A DNA stretch of 64,000 nucleotides from Rhodothermus bifroesti. Its GTDB lineage: Bacteria > Bacteroidota > Rhodothermia > Rhodothermales > Rhodothermaceae. Location: the NCBI RefSeq assembly GCF_017908595.1, contig NZ_JAGKTL010000001.1:186001-250000 (forward strand), given 5' to 3'. This document shows, piece by piece, positions 20,401 through 27,068 of this stretch (its first letter is position 1; each line of letters opens with the position of its first letter). Below the pieces are notes generated by a model. It saw only the letters and a program-made list of their open reading frames with translations. It had not been told where the DNA came from and ran no database searches. A program made the position numbers and the translations under genes.

Positions 20401-20441
20401 CAGCTCCAGAACCAAACCATTCGATTTACCCGCATAAGCAA
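17421..20441 (-). CDS. TonB-dependent receptor with carboxypeptidase-regulatory-like domain (pectin operon)
   Basis: This 1006-residue outer-membrane transporter is the first gene of the pectin operon. A signal peptide ends near LPAWAQ, followed by a CarboxypepD_reg-like domain (GTIYGVVTDSLTGDVLPGA, about 27-110). The plug (about 130-240; EERIQELPDANAAEALGRL, VLRGLSDRFATITVDGVRL) and barrel are of the type common in Xanthomonas/Caulobacter carbohydrate TonB receptors rather than SusC. No SusD partner accompanies it. The start is uncertain between TTG 20441 and ATG 20435; an AGAGG motif 7 nt before the TTG favours the TTG. It probably imports pectic oligosaccharides, by context. Confidence 0.92.
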   Translation of the reverse strand: MLMRVNRMVWFWSCLLLLGALPAWAQGTIYGVVTDSLTGDVLPGANVYLVGTGKGSATDIEGRYRITNIPPGTYTLRVSYLSYQTKNLSVHIQGAETILLDIALVPEAIGGQEVIIVGQALGQIAAINQQLNAHTIVNVVSEERIQELPDANAAEALGRLPGVALQRSGGEANKIVLRGLSDRFATITVDGVRLAATDADARGVDLSTIAQGSLAGIELYKALTPDKDADAIAGSVNLVTKKAPEQRLIRLDTRGAYNELNQAWGQYDLSARYGERFWKQRLGVQFIGGLERRDRSREYYDLAYDMSLASGTDYEISDIELNFRNEIRTRQGLSVLLDLDTPNGGTIRLNNVYNATRRSFVDYYRNYPTEGSEIFYGARDRDQRIYTLTSALRGEQYFGRWQMNWGASYARSQSHYPFDFDIRFTEPSATDAEGNPIAGMGRIPPEELKGPPERIIAYALNNFERAYFYTAFYRGEESRETETSLYLDIARDYALGGGLAGQFKIGAKYRQKSRFRERHELLAPYYNEAFPQYVKTAEGQVVPKNFSGTPFETLQMAGDRLLVTNFLGLHPEDRALFDRFRLYPLLDRDRLRQWWTLNRNGFSDAAGTNPEFERNLEAEALFYDLTERVSAAYVMHTLNLGRRVTLIGGVRVEREHNDYATRYTPKDLSGFPVPQGVMRDTTGRFDETVWLPNVHLTLRPTGFLTVRLAAYKALARPDYNQRLPNFVARKAGTFYPGNSLIVGNPSLRAAQAWNYEVNVALYDSRFGLFSVSAFYKDIRQMYHLIDGVFFDPSGADSLFRTLGINVTNPFQNQGLALTYPYNSTKPTRVWGLEIEHQANFLFLPGLLRHLVLNYNLSFIRSETYIPGTETETYYVHRPPLPPIPRLRYVFVERKHKLERQPELLANVAIGYDYRGFSARLSMFHQGAFNTRFSPDGRDDRMVKGFTRWDLALRQQLRSNLFLLLNVNNLTNVEEGSIVLNRVQDWQLPNDREIYGTTIDLGLRLLL

Positions 20442-20448
20442 CCCAAGA

Positions 20449-20453
20449 CCTCT
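20449..20453 (-). promoter_or_regulatory. Ribosome-binding site favouring a TTG start
   Basis: AGAGG on the minus strand sits 7 nt before TTG 20441, but 13 nt before the in-frame ATG at 20435. Spacing therefore supports the TTG as initiation codon of the TonB receptor gene. Confidence 0.5.
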
Positions 20454-20464
20454 TTAAACAAAAG

Positions 20465-20498
20465 CAAAAGTTAACGGTTACTTTATCGTTTGCCAAAA
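20465..20498 (-). promoter_or_regulatory. Candidate Bacteroidota-type promoter of the pectin operon
   Basis: Read on the minus strand, TTTTG (20498-20494), a 20-nt spacer and TAACTTTTG (20473-20465) resemble TTTG-N19-21-TAnnTTTG, with one extra T in the downstream box. It lies about 24 bp upstream of the TonB receptor start. The rest of the 193-bp divergent region to 20635 shows nothing else I can name. Confidence 0.4.
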
Positions 20499-20634
20499 GT
20501 AGATGTGCCTACCTGTCCGCTGCAAGCCCTTACCGCGTCTCCCAGGCTGCTTAACACGGATTTCACAAAAATCTTTTGTTAACAGCCCCGAACCTGTCGC
20601 TTGCACGCGTTTACCTTAATAAAAAAACTAAGCC

Positions 20635-21000
20635 ATGAAACTGCGCCTGACCGACCGCTCCCTGCGCCTGCGCCTGGAGGCCGATGACCTGCAAACCCTG
20701 CAGCACACCGGACGCGTAGAGCTAATCACCCCTTTTGATGCCCAAACGGTCTTTTCCTGCACGCTGCGCATCGACGCCCAGACAGCTGTGCCCGTTGCGC
20801 ATCTGGACGGCAGCCAGCTCACGGTGCATCTTCCCCCCGAAGAAGCCCAGCGCTGGCTCTGTAGTGACCAGCTCGGCATCGAGGCAATCCAACAGGCCGG
20901 GCCTAACCGCACGCTGAAGTTGCTGATCGAAAAAGACCTAGGCTGCCAACATCAGCCGCATCCCTCCGCACCCAATGCCGCTAATGCCAAAGCCGAATGA
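20635..21000 (+). CDS. Small conserved hypothetical protein, DUF7009-like
   Basis: This 121-residue protein has a basic beta-rich N terminus (MKLRLTDRSLRLRLEADDL) and alternating strands. A Cys/His element near the C terminus (LLIEKDLGCQHQPHP) resembles the end of small DUF7009-type proteins, as I remember them. There is no signal peptide. Its last 26 bp overlap the start of mobA, indicating translational coupling and perhaps a role linked to molybdenum cofactor. Function is unknown, and the family assignment is from memory. Confidence 0.7.
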   Translation: MKLRLTDRSLRLRLEADDLQTLQHTGRVELITPFDAQTVFSCTLRIDAQTAVPVAHLDGSQLTVHLPPEEAQRWLCSDQLGIEAIQQAGPNRTLKLLIEKDLGCQHQPHPSAPNAANAKAE

Positions 21001-21586
21001 CCTAACCGCCCTACTTTTGGCCGGCGGGCAAAGCCGCCGCTTTGGACGTGATAAGGCGCGGGCACGCGTAGGCAGCCAAACGATGCTGCAACACGTCTAT
21101 TGTGTCGTGCAAGCGGTTACACCTCATGTGCTGCTCAGCATACGCGCCGACGGTGACGCCTACCTCGACTTGCTTCCTGAAGCCATACCCCGCCTGCCCG
21201 ATCCCCTTCCGCACGCTGGACCTTTAGCTGGCCTTGTCGCTGGCCTTCGCGCGGCCACAACCTCCTGGCTGCTGGCTGTGGCCTGCGACCTGCCTGGCCT
21301 AACCCCTGAAACGTTGAGCTGTCTGCTCAAAGCCCGGACCGCTCAGGCTAACGCTGTCGTCCCCATAACGCCCGACGGCCAACGCCACCCGCTCTGCGCT
21401 CTCTATCACGTACCCTCCGTACAACCTATTGCCGAAGCCCATCTGGCTGCCGGATGCCTTGCCCTACACGCCTTACTTGAGCGGCTGCATGTAATGACGG
21501 TGCCTTTGGCTCCTTTTGCCTTACATAACATCAATACTCCCGCTGATTTAGCTGCCTTCGGGCGTAACTGGCCGCTGGCCCATTAG
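20975..21586 (+). CDS. mobA: Molybdenum cofactor guanylyltransferase MobA
   Basis: MobA (203 aa) transfers GMP from GTP to molybdopterin-Mo to make the guanine dinucleotide cofactor. The NTP-transferase signature LLAGGQSRRFGRDKA is at residues about 14-28. Further family features are the sugar-nucleotide-like PLAGLVAGLRA, the metal-binding AVACDLPGL (about 105-113) and the C-terminal NINTPADLAAF. It overlaps the DUF7009-like gene at its start. Its 3' end overlaps the convergent kinase gene by 39 bp (21548-21586). A second Met three codons in (20984) could also be the start. Confidence 0.93.
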   Translation: MPLMPKPNDLTALLLAGGQSRRFGRDKARARVGSQTMLQHVYCVVQAVTPHVLLSIRADGDAYLDLLPEAIPRLPDPLPHAGPLAGLVAGLRAATTSWLLAVACDLPGLTPETLSCLLKARTAQANAVVPITPDGQRHPLCALYHVPSVQPIAEAHLAAGCLALHALLERLHVMTVPLAPFALHNINTPADLAAFGRNWPLAH

Positions 21587-22456
21587 CCCTACTTCGGCCG
21601 GATCCAATCGAAAACGTCCAAACTGCACCGTGGTAATCTCGCGGGCACGAAACGGCGGCGCCCAAAGATAGAGCATTTGAAGCTGGGGATCAAAACGCAC
21701 CACAATACCTAGCACACGGGAAAAACCTTGCGCATCGCATAGCGCCACTACGCGATGGCGCCACGCCTCTGGATTCGCCCACGAGGGCACCATCCCGTGC
21801 AACCCTCGTGCTGCAACCGATAGCCTGCATAGGCGAGCTGCCGCAAAGTATCGCTGGAATCGCTCACGCCGATAACCACTCCGCACAAGACGGTCCCGCT
21901 CCTGAACAGCTTGAGCCACAGCCATCCGCACCATCTGTGGCCGCCGGCTTTTCCGGAAACATTGCCATACCGGCTTGAGCTCCTCTTCCCGCTCAAGCGC
22001 CACGACATAATCGGGCCGAAGCACATCCAGGATTTGGAACAACAACTCCCGACCAATCTCGCCAGGAATATGCCCAGGCAGATCCACCACAAGCCGTTCG
22101 GCTCGGTACCAGCGTGCAGCTTCTACCAACCGGCATAGACCACTGAGCATCTGAAGCAAATGCCCCTCAGGCGAAATATGCCCGACAAACCGAAGTCGTA
22201 GCCAGCGATCCGGATCGAGGGGCAAAGAGCTTAAGGCCAACGTGGTCGGCGGACCAATGAGCGACTGTCCAGGATCAGCATCCAGAAAAAACGTACGATA
22301 GCGGTCACTGAGCTGCTGGGCTAACCAGGTGGCCAGGGTGGTTTTACCTGCATTCACAGGACCTGCCACCATGAGCATGCGCCATGGAGACCCTTCGCGC
22401 AACTGCCCAAGCAACGCTTCCCATGCTGAAGGAACCTGAAGCGCCAAAGCTTGCAT
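21548..22456 (-). CDS. Clp1/Grc3-like polynucleotide 5'-kinase family P-loop protein
   Basis: This protein (about 302 aa from ATG 22456; GTG 22504 gives 318) carries a Walker A GPVNAGKTTL, a DADPGQSLIGPPTTLAL segment strongly reminiscent of archaeal Clp1-type RNA kinases, VVDLPGHIPGEIG, and the lid-like RSGYRRERFQRYFAAA. The C-terminal third is beta-rich (VLGIVVRFDPQLQMLYLWAP), as in the Clp1 C-terminal domain. Known relatives phosphorylate 5'-OH RNA or DNA ends with ATP. The bacterial role is unclear. I prefer ATG 22456 because the GTG lies only about 20 bp from the upstream terminator, leaving little room for a promoter, but the Shine-Dalgarno evidence is weak both ways. Confidence 0.75.
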   Translation of the reverse strand: MQALALQVPSAWEALLGQLREGSPWRMLMVAGPVNAGKTTLATWLAQQLSDRYRTFFLDADPGQSLIGPPTTLALSSLPLDPDRWLRLRFVGHISPEGHLLQMLSGLCRLVEAARWYRAERLVVDLPGHIPGEIGRELLFQILDVLRPDYVVALEREEELKPVWQCFRKSRRPQMVRMAVAQAVQERDRLVRSGYRRERFQRYFAAARLCRLSVAARGLHGMVPSWANPEAWRHRVVALCDAQGFSRVLGIVVRFDPQLQMLYLWAPPFRAREITTVQFGRFRLDPAEVGLMGQRPVTPEGS

Positions 22457-22524
22457 ACAGAACAGGTTTAAAGAAAAATCCCCCTTAAAATAAACAGCGG
22501 CCACCTACCTCGCCCTTAGAACAT

Positions 22525-22557
22525 AAAAAAGCCCTGCCTCGAGGTTCGAGGCAGGGC
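22525..22557 (-). terminator. Rho-independent terminator of the TonB receptor/T9SS/PorV operon
   Basis: GCCCTGCCTCGA (22531-22542) and TCGAGGCAGGGC (22546-22557) form a 12-bp perfect stem with a 3-nt loop. On the minus strand the stem is followed by six T (22530-22525). It starts 30 bp after the PorV-like gene stop, a textbook intrinsic terminator. Confidence 0.95.
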
Positions 22558-22586
22558 CCAGCGTAGCGCTCTCTTTAAGAAGGCTA

Positions 22587-23615
22587 CTAAAACTGCCCGC
22601 GCAGGGTGAAAATGTGATTGTTCTCAAAAAATTGAGCCGGCATGAATCCGTAGTCAATCGCCATATTCACCCCCAAAACAGGCTGCAGGTTCAAAGTTGC
22701 ACCAAAAGCCGGCCGGTTGTCAAACGGTCCTTTCAAATCTCCTTGGCGCTCCACATTCTGCACAAAGGCTCCGCGCACAATGATGTAATTCTGAAGGTTG
22801 TAGGCAAGCTGTCCCTGAACCTGACTGGGGCCATAGGTGTTTTCCATATAGGTCATGCTTACCGAAAGCCCCTCAAACAACCGGTAGCTTAGGCCCACAT
22901 CCACGACGGTAGGGACGTCGGCACTGGCAGCGATAACCTTGTATTTGGTGGTTGCCCGACCCCCTTCAGGCGTGCGGGCATCGATAATTAGGGGCGAGCC
23001 ATCATAGCGCATCGAGGTCCCAATATTCCGGATAGCTACGCCCACCGAAAGCCCACCAAAACCTAAGAAGTTGTCATACTGCACACCCGCATCGAACGTC
23101 ACCCCGCTCGTGCTCACATTGGCGAAGCTTTCGTAATTCAGGTTAACTGTAGCCCCTACACGGATGCGATCCGTCATAGCCCGGCTGTAGGAAGCACCCA
23201 GCGTGAAAAACGTAGGCGAAAACGTCTCGCCAGTGCCATCCATGTTGAACTCATCGGTCTTCTGAATTTCACCGATATCCAGGCTGCGCAGGTGCAAGGC
23301 AATGGCCCCCAGGGAGCCAAAACGCAAGCCCACGGCAGCGAAGTTGATGCCAATATCGGCAATGTAATTGCGGCGTGAGACCATCACCAGCACATTGCCT
23401 TCGCCATAGTCGAGGCCCGCTGGATTCCAAAGCACGCTCTCGATGCCGGTAATCGCTGCGGCCGCGCCGCTACCACCTAGAAACTGCGCACCCAGCGGAA
23501 TCAACAGTTGAGAAGCGGCATTGGTGCCATTACGCGCTTCCTGGGCTTGGGCTATTCCGCTTATGCCCAGCAGGAGTAAAAGCCCTAAGCCTTTTGCAAA
23601 TCGACGCGGGTTCAT
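22587..23615 (-). CDS. PorV/PorQ-family outer-membrane beta-barrel protein
   Basis: This 342-residue protein has a signal peptide (1-24, ending GIAQAQ) followed by repeated amphipathic strands and the family-typical N-terminal segment SQLLIPLGAQFLGGSGAAAAITGIESVLWNPAGL. The Trp-Asn-Pro-Ala-Gly element is characteristic of PorV/FadL-like barrels. It ends in aromatic Phe (LRGQF), the usual barrel C terminus. PorV is the T9SS outer-membrane shuttle that carries substrates to the sortase; this paralogue probably serves the large T9SS-tailed protein encoded just upstream. GGAGGG lies about 8 nt before ATG 23615. Confidence 0.85.
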   Translation of the reverse strand: MNPRRFAKGLGLLLLLGISGIAQAQEARNGTNAASQLLIPLGAQFLGGSGAAAAITGIESVLWNPAGLDYGEGNVLVMVSRRNYIADIGINFAAVGLRFGSLGAIALHLRSLDIGEIQKTDEFNMDGTGETFSPTFFTLGASYSRAMTDRIRVGATVNLNYESFANVSTSGVTFDAGVQYDNFLGFGGLSVGVAIRNIGTSMRYDGSPLIIDARTPEGGRATTKYKVIAASADVPTVVDVGLSYRLFEGLSVSMTYMENTYGPSQVQGQLAYNLQNYIIVRGAFVQNVERQGDLKGPFDNRPAFGATLNLQPVLGVNMAIDYGFMPAQFFENNHIFTLRGQF

Positions 23616-23643
23616 GATCTATGCCCTCCGTTTGGCTTCAGGA

Positions 23644-26600
23644 TTAATAGCGTTGCAGAATTTGCTCTTCCTGCACAATAGCCAGCTTGAGCACCTTCTC
23701 GCCATAGGGTGTATCCACATGTACGAGGTAGATCCCACTCGCCACAGGGATGCCATCCTGGTTTGTCAGATCCCACCGCTCAAACTGGGAGGGACTGTCG
23801 TGCTCGATCACCCGTACAGGGATACCAGCCAGCGTGAAAATGCGGATTGTTGCCCGCTCCGGCAGATGGGTAAAGGTAACGAACTTCTGGAACCGGTTGG
23901 TTTCTAACCGGCTGAAGCCAAAGTAGGGGTTCGGGAATACATTAATATCCTTCACCGCTTGCCGTTTCAGTTCAGGATCGTCGGTAATGGCTCCCTGAAC
24001 GGAGAAAGTATACTGATCCCCTGGAGAAAGCGGCACTGCCGGATAGAAGTACAGCTTAAAGGGCGCCTGAAGGTAAGGCCGCGTGCCCCGACGATTGGGC
24101 CAGATGGCGTACATCACGTCTGCGACCGGTGCAAAGTTGTCGTCGTTGTAGCTGGCCCCCTCATCGTAATCCGACTTATGGATGAAAATGTACTCCCGGC
24201 CGCCCAGGCTCAAAGCGCACTCCTCAGGAATCTCATCCCCGAAACGATTCGACAGCAGCAGGCCCATATCCCAGCGCATGTTGCTGCACGCAACGGTTGC
24301 CTCTACAAAGCTCACGTTCACCTGGCGTCCTTTGGACCCATCAGGATTGAGCACATAGGCTGCAAAGGGCAAATACCCCGTCCCCGCATAGGCATATCCT
24401 GCACCCCGAATGTAGACAGCGCCCTTGCTCGCCCAACCATCGGCAGGACCGCTGGTCGTGTCGCCTTGGAACTCCAGGACGACCGGTTCTAGGTCGCTGG
24501 CAGCAAGCGTGCTTCCAAAGAAATGTGCTCCAATGGTAGCTCCGCCAAAGAAGGCTTCACCCCCAAAATCCACCCCTGTCACCCAGCGTTCCCCTTCCGA
24601 GGTCCAGTTAGCAATCTGGGCCACCACCAAGGGTACGTACACCTGCAACCCGCCCACCAAAGGCGCCTCTTGGGCGGTCACAGGTCCATCGGGGTCAATT
24701 TGTGGGAACCAAGCGTTGACTACCGGCTGGTCGTTACGGAGCAAGCGCCAGCGCAGCGGCCAGGGGTCACCCACGTTATACCGATGGCCTTCGCTATAGT
24801 ACTCGTGCTCAAAAAGACCCTCTACAGAAGTTAGGACGTCGTCTTCATCTAGTTGGGTCTTGGTTTCTCCAGTAGCTGGGTTGTAGTAGGCAAATTCAAT
24901 CTTATAGTTGCCCGTTTGCACCGCAGCCGGATTGGCAATTTTTACCTGTATTGTAGCCGTCGAAGAGCCCTGATGCGCGATCTCCACATCGCTTTCTGCT
25001 TCCGGCGGCGCTGTAGAACCCGGCTTAGGTGGCTGCGGCACAGCAGCTACCACAACCGGCGTGCTCTCGAGTACCCGGAACGGCGAATCCACGTCTTCAG
25101 CAAGTACGGCATACGACGTCACCGCAAAGTAGTAGGTTACACCGTTTGACAAAGGCCGCTGCCGTATTGCGTCTTGGGTTATGGAAATGTAGCGCTTAAT
25201 ACCTTCATCAGAACCAAACTGAACGGGTTTTTCCAGCACAAAGCCAGTCTGTGGATCAAAGGCGTTGTCAAAAACAATCGTGACCAGATTCTTTTTGTCA
25301 AACGTTGCCAGCCGCACCCCTTCGGCTATCGAAGCTGTGGGTGAGGGAAGCTGATAAACGTTGTAACCCTCAAACACAAAGCCGGCATTCCGGTAGCTTT
25401 CTACTTGCGCTACGGCCTCTAGGTTATGTCCCCAGTCCAGCACAATCTGCTGGTCCAGCTCGCTTACACGTACTGGGGGCACATTGGGTGGTGCAGGCAG
25501 CACGAAGTTGTTATCGTAAGCAAACTGGGCAAACAGGTCATAGTATTTAAGCAGACTGATGCTGGACAGGTTGTTCGTACCTAGGGCGGCAATTTGCCCG
25601 ACGACCACATCGACCGTGTCTCCTTTCTGCATAGCAAATGGTCCGCTAGAAAGCACAAGGCGTCGGTCGCCAGGAGGCAACTGCTGCCCATCGACCCAAC
25701 CCCTTCCGGTCACCGGATCGCCCGTAAGGGCAAACTTGGTGATGTGCCCCGTAGTGGGATCCACAAAAGGATCTCCAGCCGGGTATTCTGGCCGCGGCCG
25801 GTAGCCCCGCATGAGGTTGAACCACTGAAGCGTACCGCTATACTCTCCAAGATCAGGGTCACTGATATCCGAACCCGCCGCAAAGTAGACAAAGGTTGTC
25901 ATTCCCAGCGTATCCCCTTCGGCATTGACCGGCCCTTGCAGGAAGTCCCAGCCTACCGCTGGCGGGGGGAGATTAAACGGTTCGTACTGGTCATCGCGCG
26001 GATTGGCGTTGTAGGCGTAGCCCAGCGACAGCGTAGTGTCGCTTCCAGCAAAGTCATCAGAGTAGTTGCCAACGTCGGGGTCTGTCCACCAGACAACAAA
26101 CATCGAGTCCAAACGGGCGTCGGGTGGACTGTCCGGACGGCCAGTAAAAATCAGCCGCGTGCGAATGAAATTGATGTTGCCCAGCGGGTTGGTGGCTGGG
26201 AAATCATAAGCCCAAAGGGTGAACTGATACTCCATGCCCACAGAAGGGGAGCCGTAGCTCCGCTCTGAAGTGCCCGGCTGCAGGTCGTTGGTCACAATCC
26301 AGATGGTCTGATCGGCCCCTGGATAGCCGGGGATGTCTCCTTCTGTAGCGCAATCGAATTCCCCATCATTGTTCGTATCCTGGGCTGGTTGATATCCAGG
26401 AGTGCCGTTGCATTCCTGGTAAGGCGCGCCCCAGGCGGCCGGCCAGTTGTTCCAATCGTACTCGTACTGATCTAGGATCGCTTGCCGGTCGGCATCAGTT
26501 ACCTCACTAGGCTGCTTACCAAAGAAATAGGCAGCCGCAGCGGTAACGTCGAAAGCCCGGGACTTCCACCGGCGGTGTACCCGCCAGACATGGTATTTTT

Positions 26601-27018
26601 CTGGCGAGAAGGCATCTGGCCCTGTAACTACTCCGGTCTGCGGATCCCAGAGTACGCGCCCGGGATCCATGCCGGTTTCGTACGTGCTGCCGTTGACGCG
26701 GACACCCTGGCGCACCCCGTTCTCATACAACACACCTCCCCAAACGAACCCCTGCGCAAAGACAGGCCCGGCAGTCCGCTTCGGCATCGTCCCGTTTACA
26801 TGCGAGAACGGGTCGACCCAGTCGAACTTGCCGTTGTTTCGAAGCCAGATGGTAGAGTTGTTCACATCCAGTACAGAAAGACTTGGATGGGCCGCCGCTG
26901 TAATTGCAGGCGTGCGTTTCATGAGGGCTGCTTTATCCTGTGCTTGCGCCCCAAGCCCTATCGGCCCAAGCAGCAGCAATCCCAGCGCAAACGCCCTAAG
27001 GTATATGTTCGTGTACAT
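23644..27018 (-). CDS. Large secreted protein with T9SS type A sorting tail, function unknown
   Basis: This 1124-residue protein starts at ATG 27018; GAGGAG lies 5 nt upstream, and this start gives a clean signal peptide (ALGLLLLGPIGLGAQAQ). The extra 11 codons of the longer frame (to 27051) lack this. The middle contains Asp/Asn-rich loops (DTNNDGEFDCATEGDIPG, resembling a Ca-binding type 3 repeat) and a fibronectin-III-like stretch near VRVSELDQQIVLDWGHN. The C terminus is a T9SS/FlgD-like domain: NVFPNPYFG, IRIFTLAGIPVRVI, GIYLVHVDTPYGEKVLKLA. I see no catalytic motif. It sits between a TonB receptor and a PorV-like gene, suggesting a secreted or surface partner of that transporter. Confidence 0.85.
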   Translation of the reverse strand: MYTNIYLRAFALGLLLLGPIGLGAQAQDKAALMKRTPAITAAAHPSLSVLDVNNSTIWLRNNGKFDWVDPFSHVNGTMPKRTAGPVFAQGFVWGGVLYENGVRQGVRVNGSTYETGMDPGRVLWDPQTGVVTGPDAFSPEKYHVWRVHRRWKSRAFDVTAAAAYFFGKQPSEVTDADRQAILDQYEYDWNNWPAAWGAPYQECNGTPGYQPAQDTNNDGEFDCATEGDIPGYPGADQTIWIVTNDLQPGTSERSYGSPSVGMEYQFTLWAYDFPATNPLGNINFIRTRLIFTGRPDSPPDARLDSMFVVWWTDPDVGNYSDDFAGSDTTLSLGYAYNANPRDDQYEPFNLPPPAVGWDFLQGPVNAEGDTLGMTTFVYFAAGSDISDPDLGEYSGTLQWFNLMRGYRPRPEYPAGDPFVDPTTGHITKFALTGDPVTGRGWVDGQQLPPGDRRLVLSSGPFAMQKGDTVDVVVGQIAALGTNNLSSISLLKYYDLFAQFAYDNNFVLPAPPNVPPVRVSELDQQIVLDWGHNLEAVAQVESYRNAGFVFEGYNVYQLPSPTASIAEGVRLATFDKKNLVTIVFDNAFDPQTGFVLEKPVQFGSDEGIKRYISITQDAIRQRPLSNGVTYYFAVTSYAVLAEDVDSPFRVLESTPVVVAAVPQPPKPGSTAPPEAESDVEIAHQGSSTATIQVKIANPAAVQTGNYKIEFAYYNPATGETKTQLDEDDVLTSVEGLFEHEYYSEGHRYNVGDPWPLRWRLLRNDQPVVNAWFPQIDPDGPVTAQEAPLVGGLQVYVPLVVAQIANWTSEGERWVTGVDFGGEAFFGGATIGAHFFGSTLAASDLEPVVLEFQGDTTSGPADGWASKGAVYIRGAGYAYAGTGYLPFAAYVLNPDGSKGRQVNVSFVEATVACSNMRWDMGLLLSNRFGDEIPEECALSLGGREYIFIHKSDYDEGASYNDDNFAPVADVMYAIWPNRRGTRPYLQAPFKLYFYPAVPLSPGDQYTFSVQGAITDDPELKRQAVKDINVFPNPYFGFSRLETNRFQKFVTFTHLPERATIRIFTLAGIPVRVIEHDSPSQFERWDLTNQDGIPVASGIYLVHVDTPYGEKVLKLAIVQEEQILQRY

Positions 27019-27023
27019 AGTCG

Positions 27024-27029
27024 CTCCTC
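27024..27029 (-). promoter_or_regulatory. Ribosome-binding site fixing the T9SS protein start
   Basis: GAGGAG on the minus strand lies 5 nt before ATG 27018 and inside the longer alternative frame. It supports the shorter start with its clean signal peptide. Confidence 0.65.
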
Positions 27030-27068
27030 GATGCATTCCTGAATAGGCCATGGTCCCTGTTGATTGCC

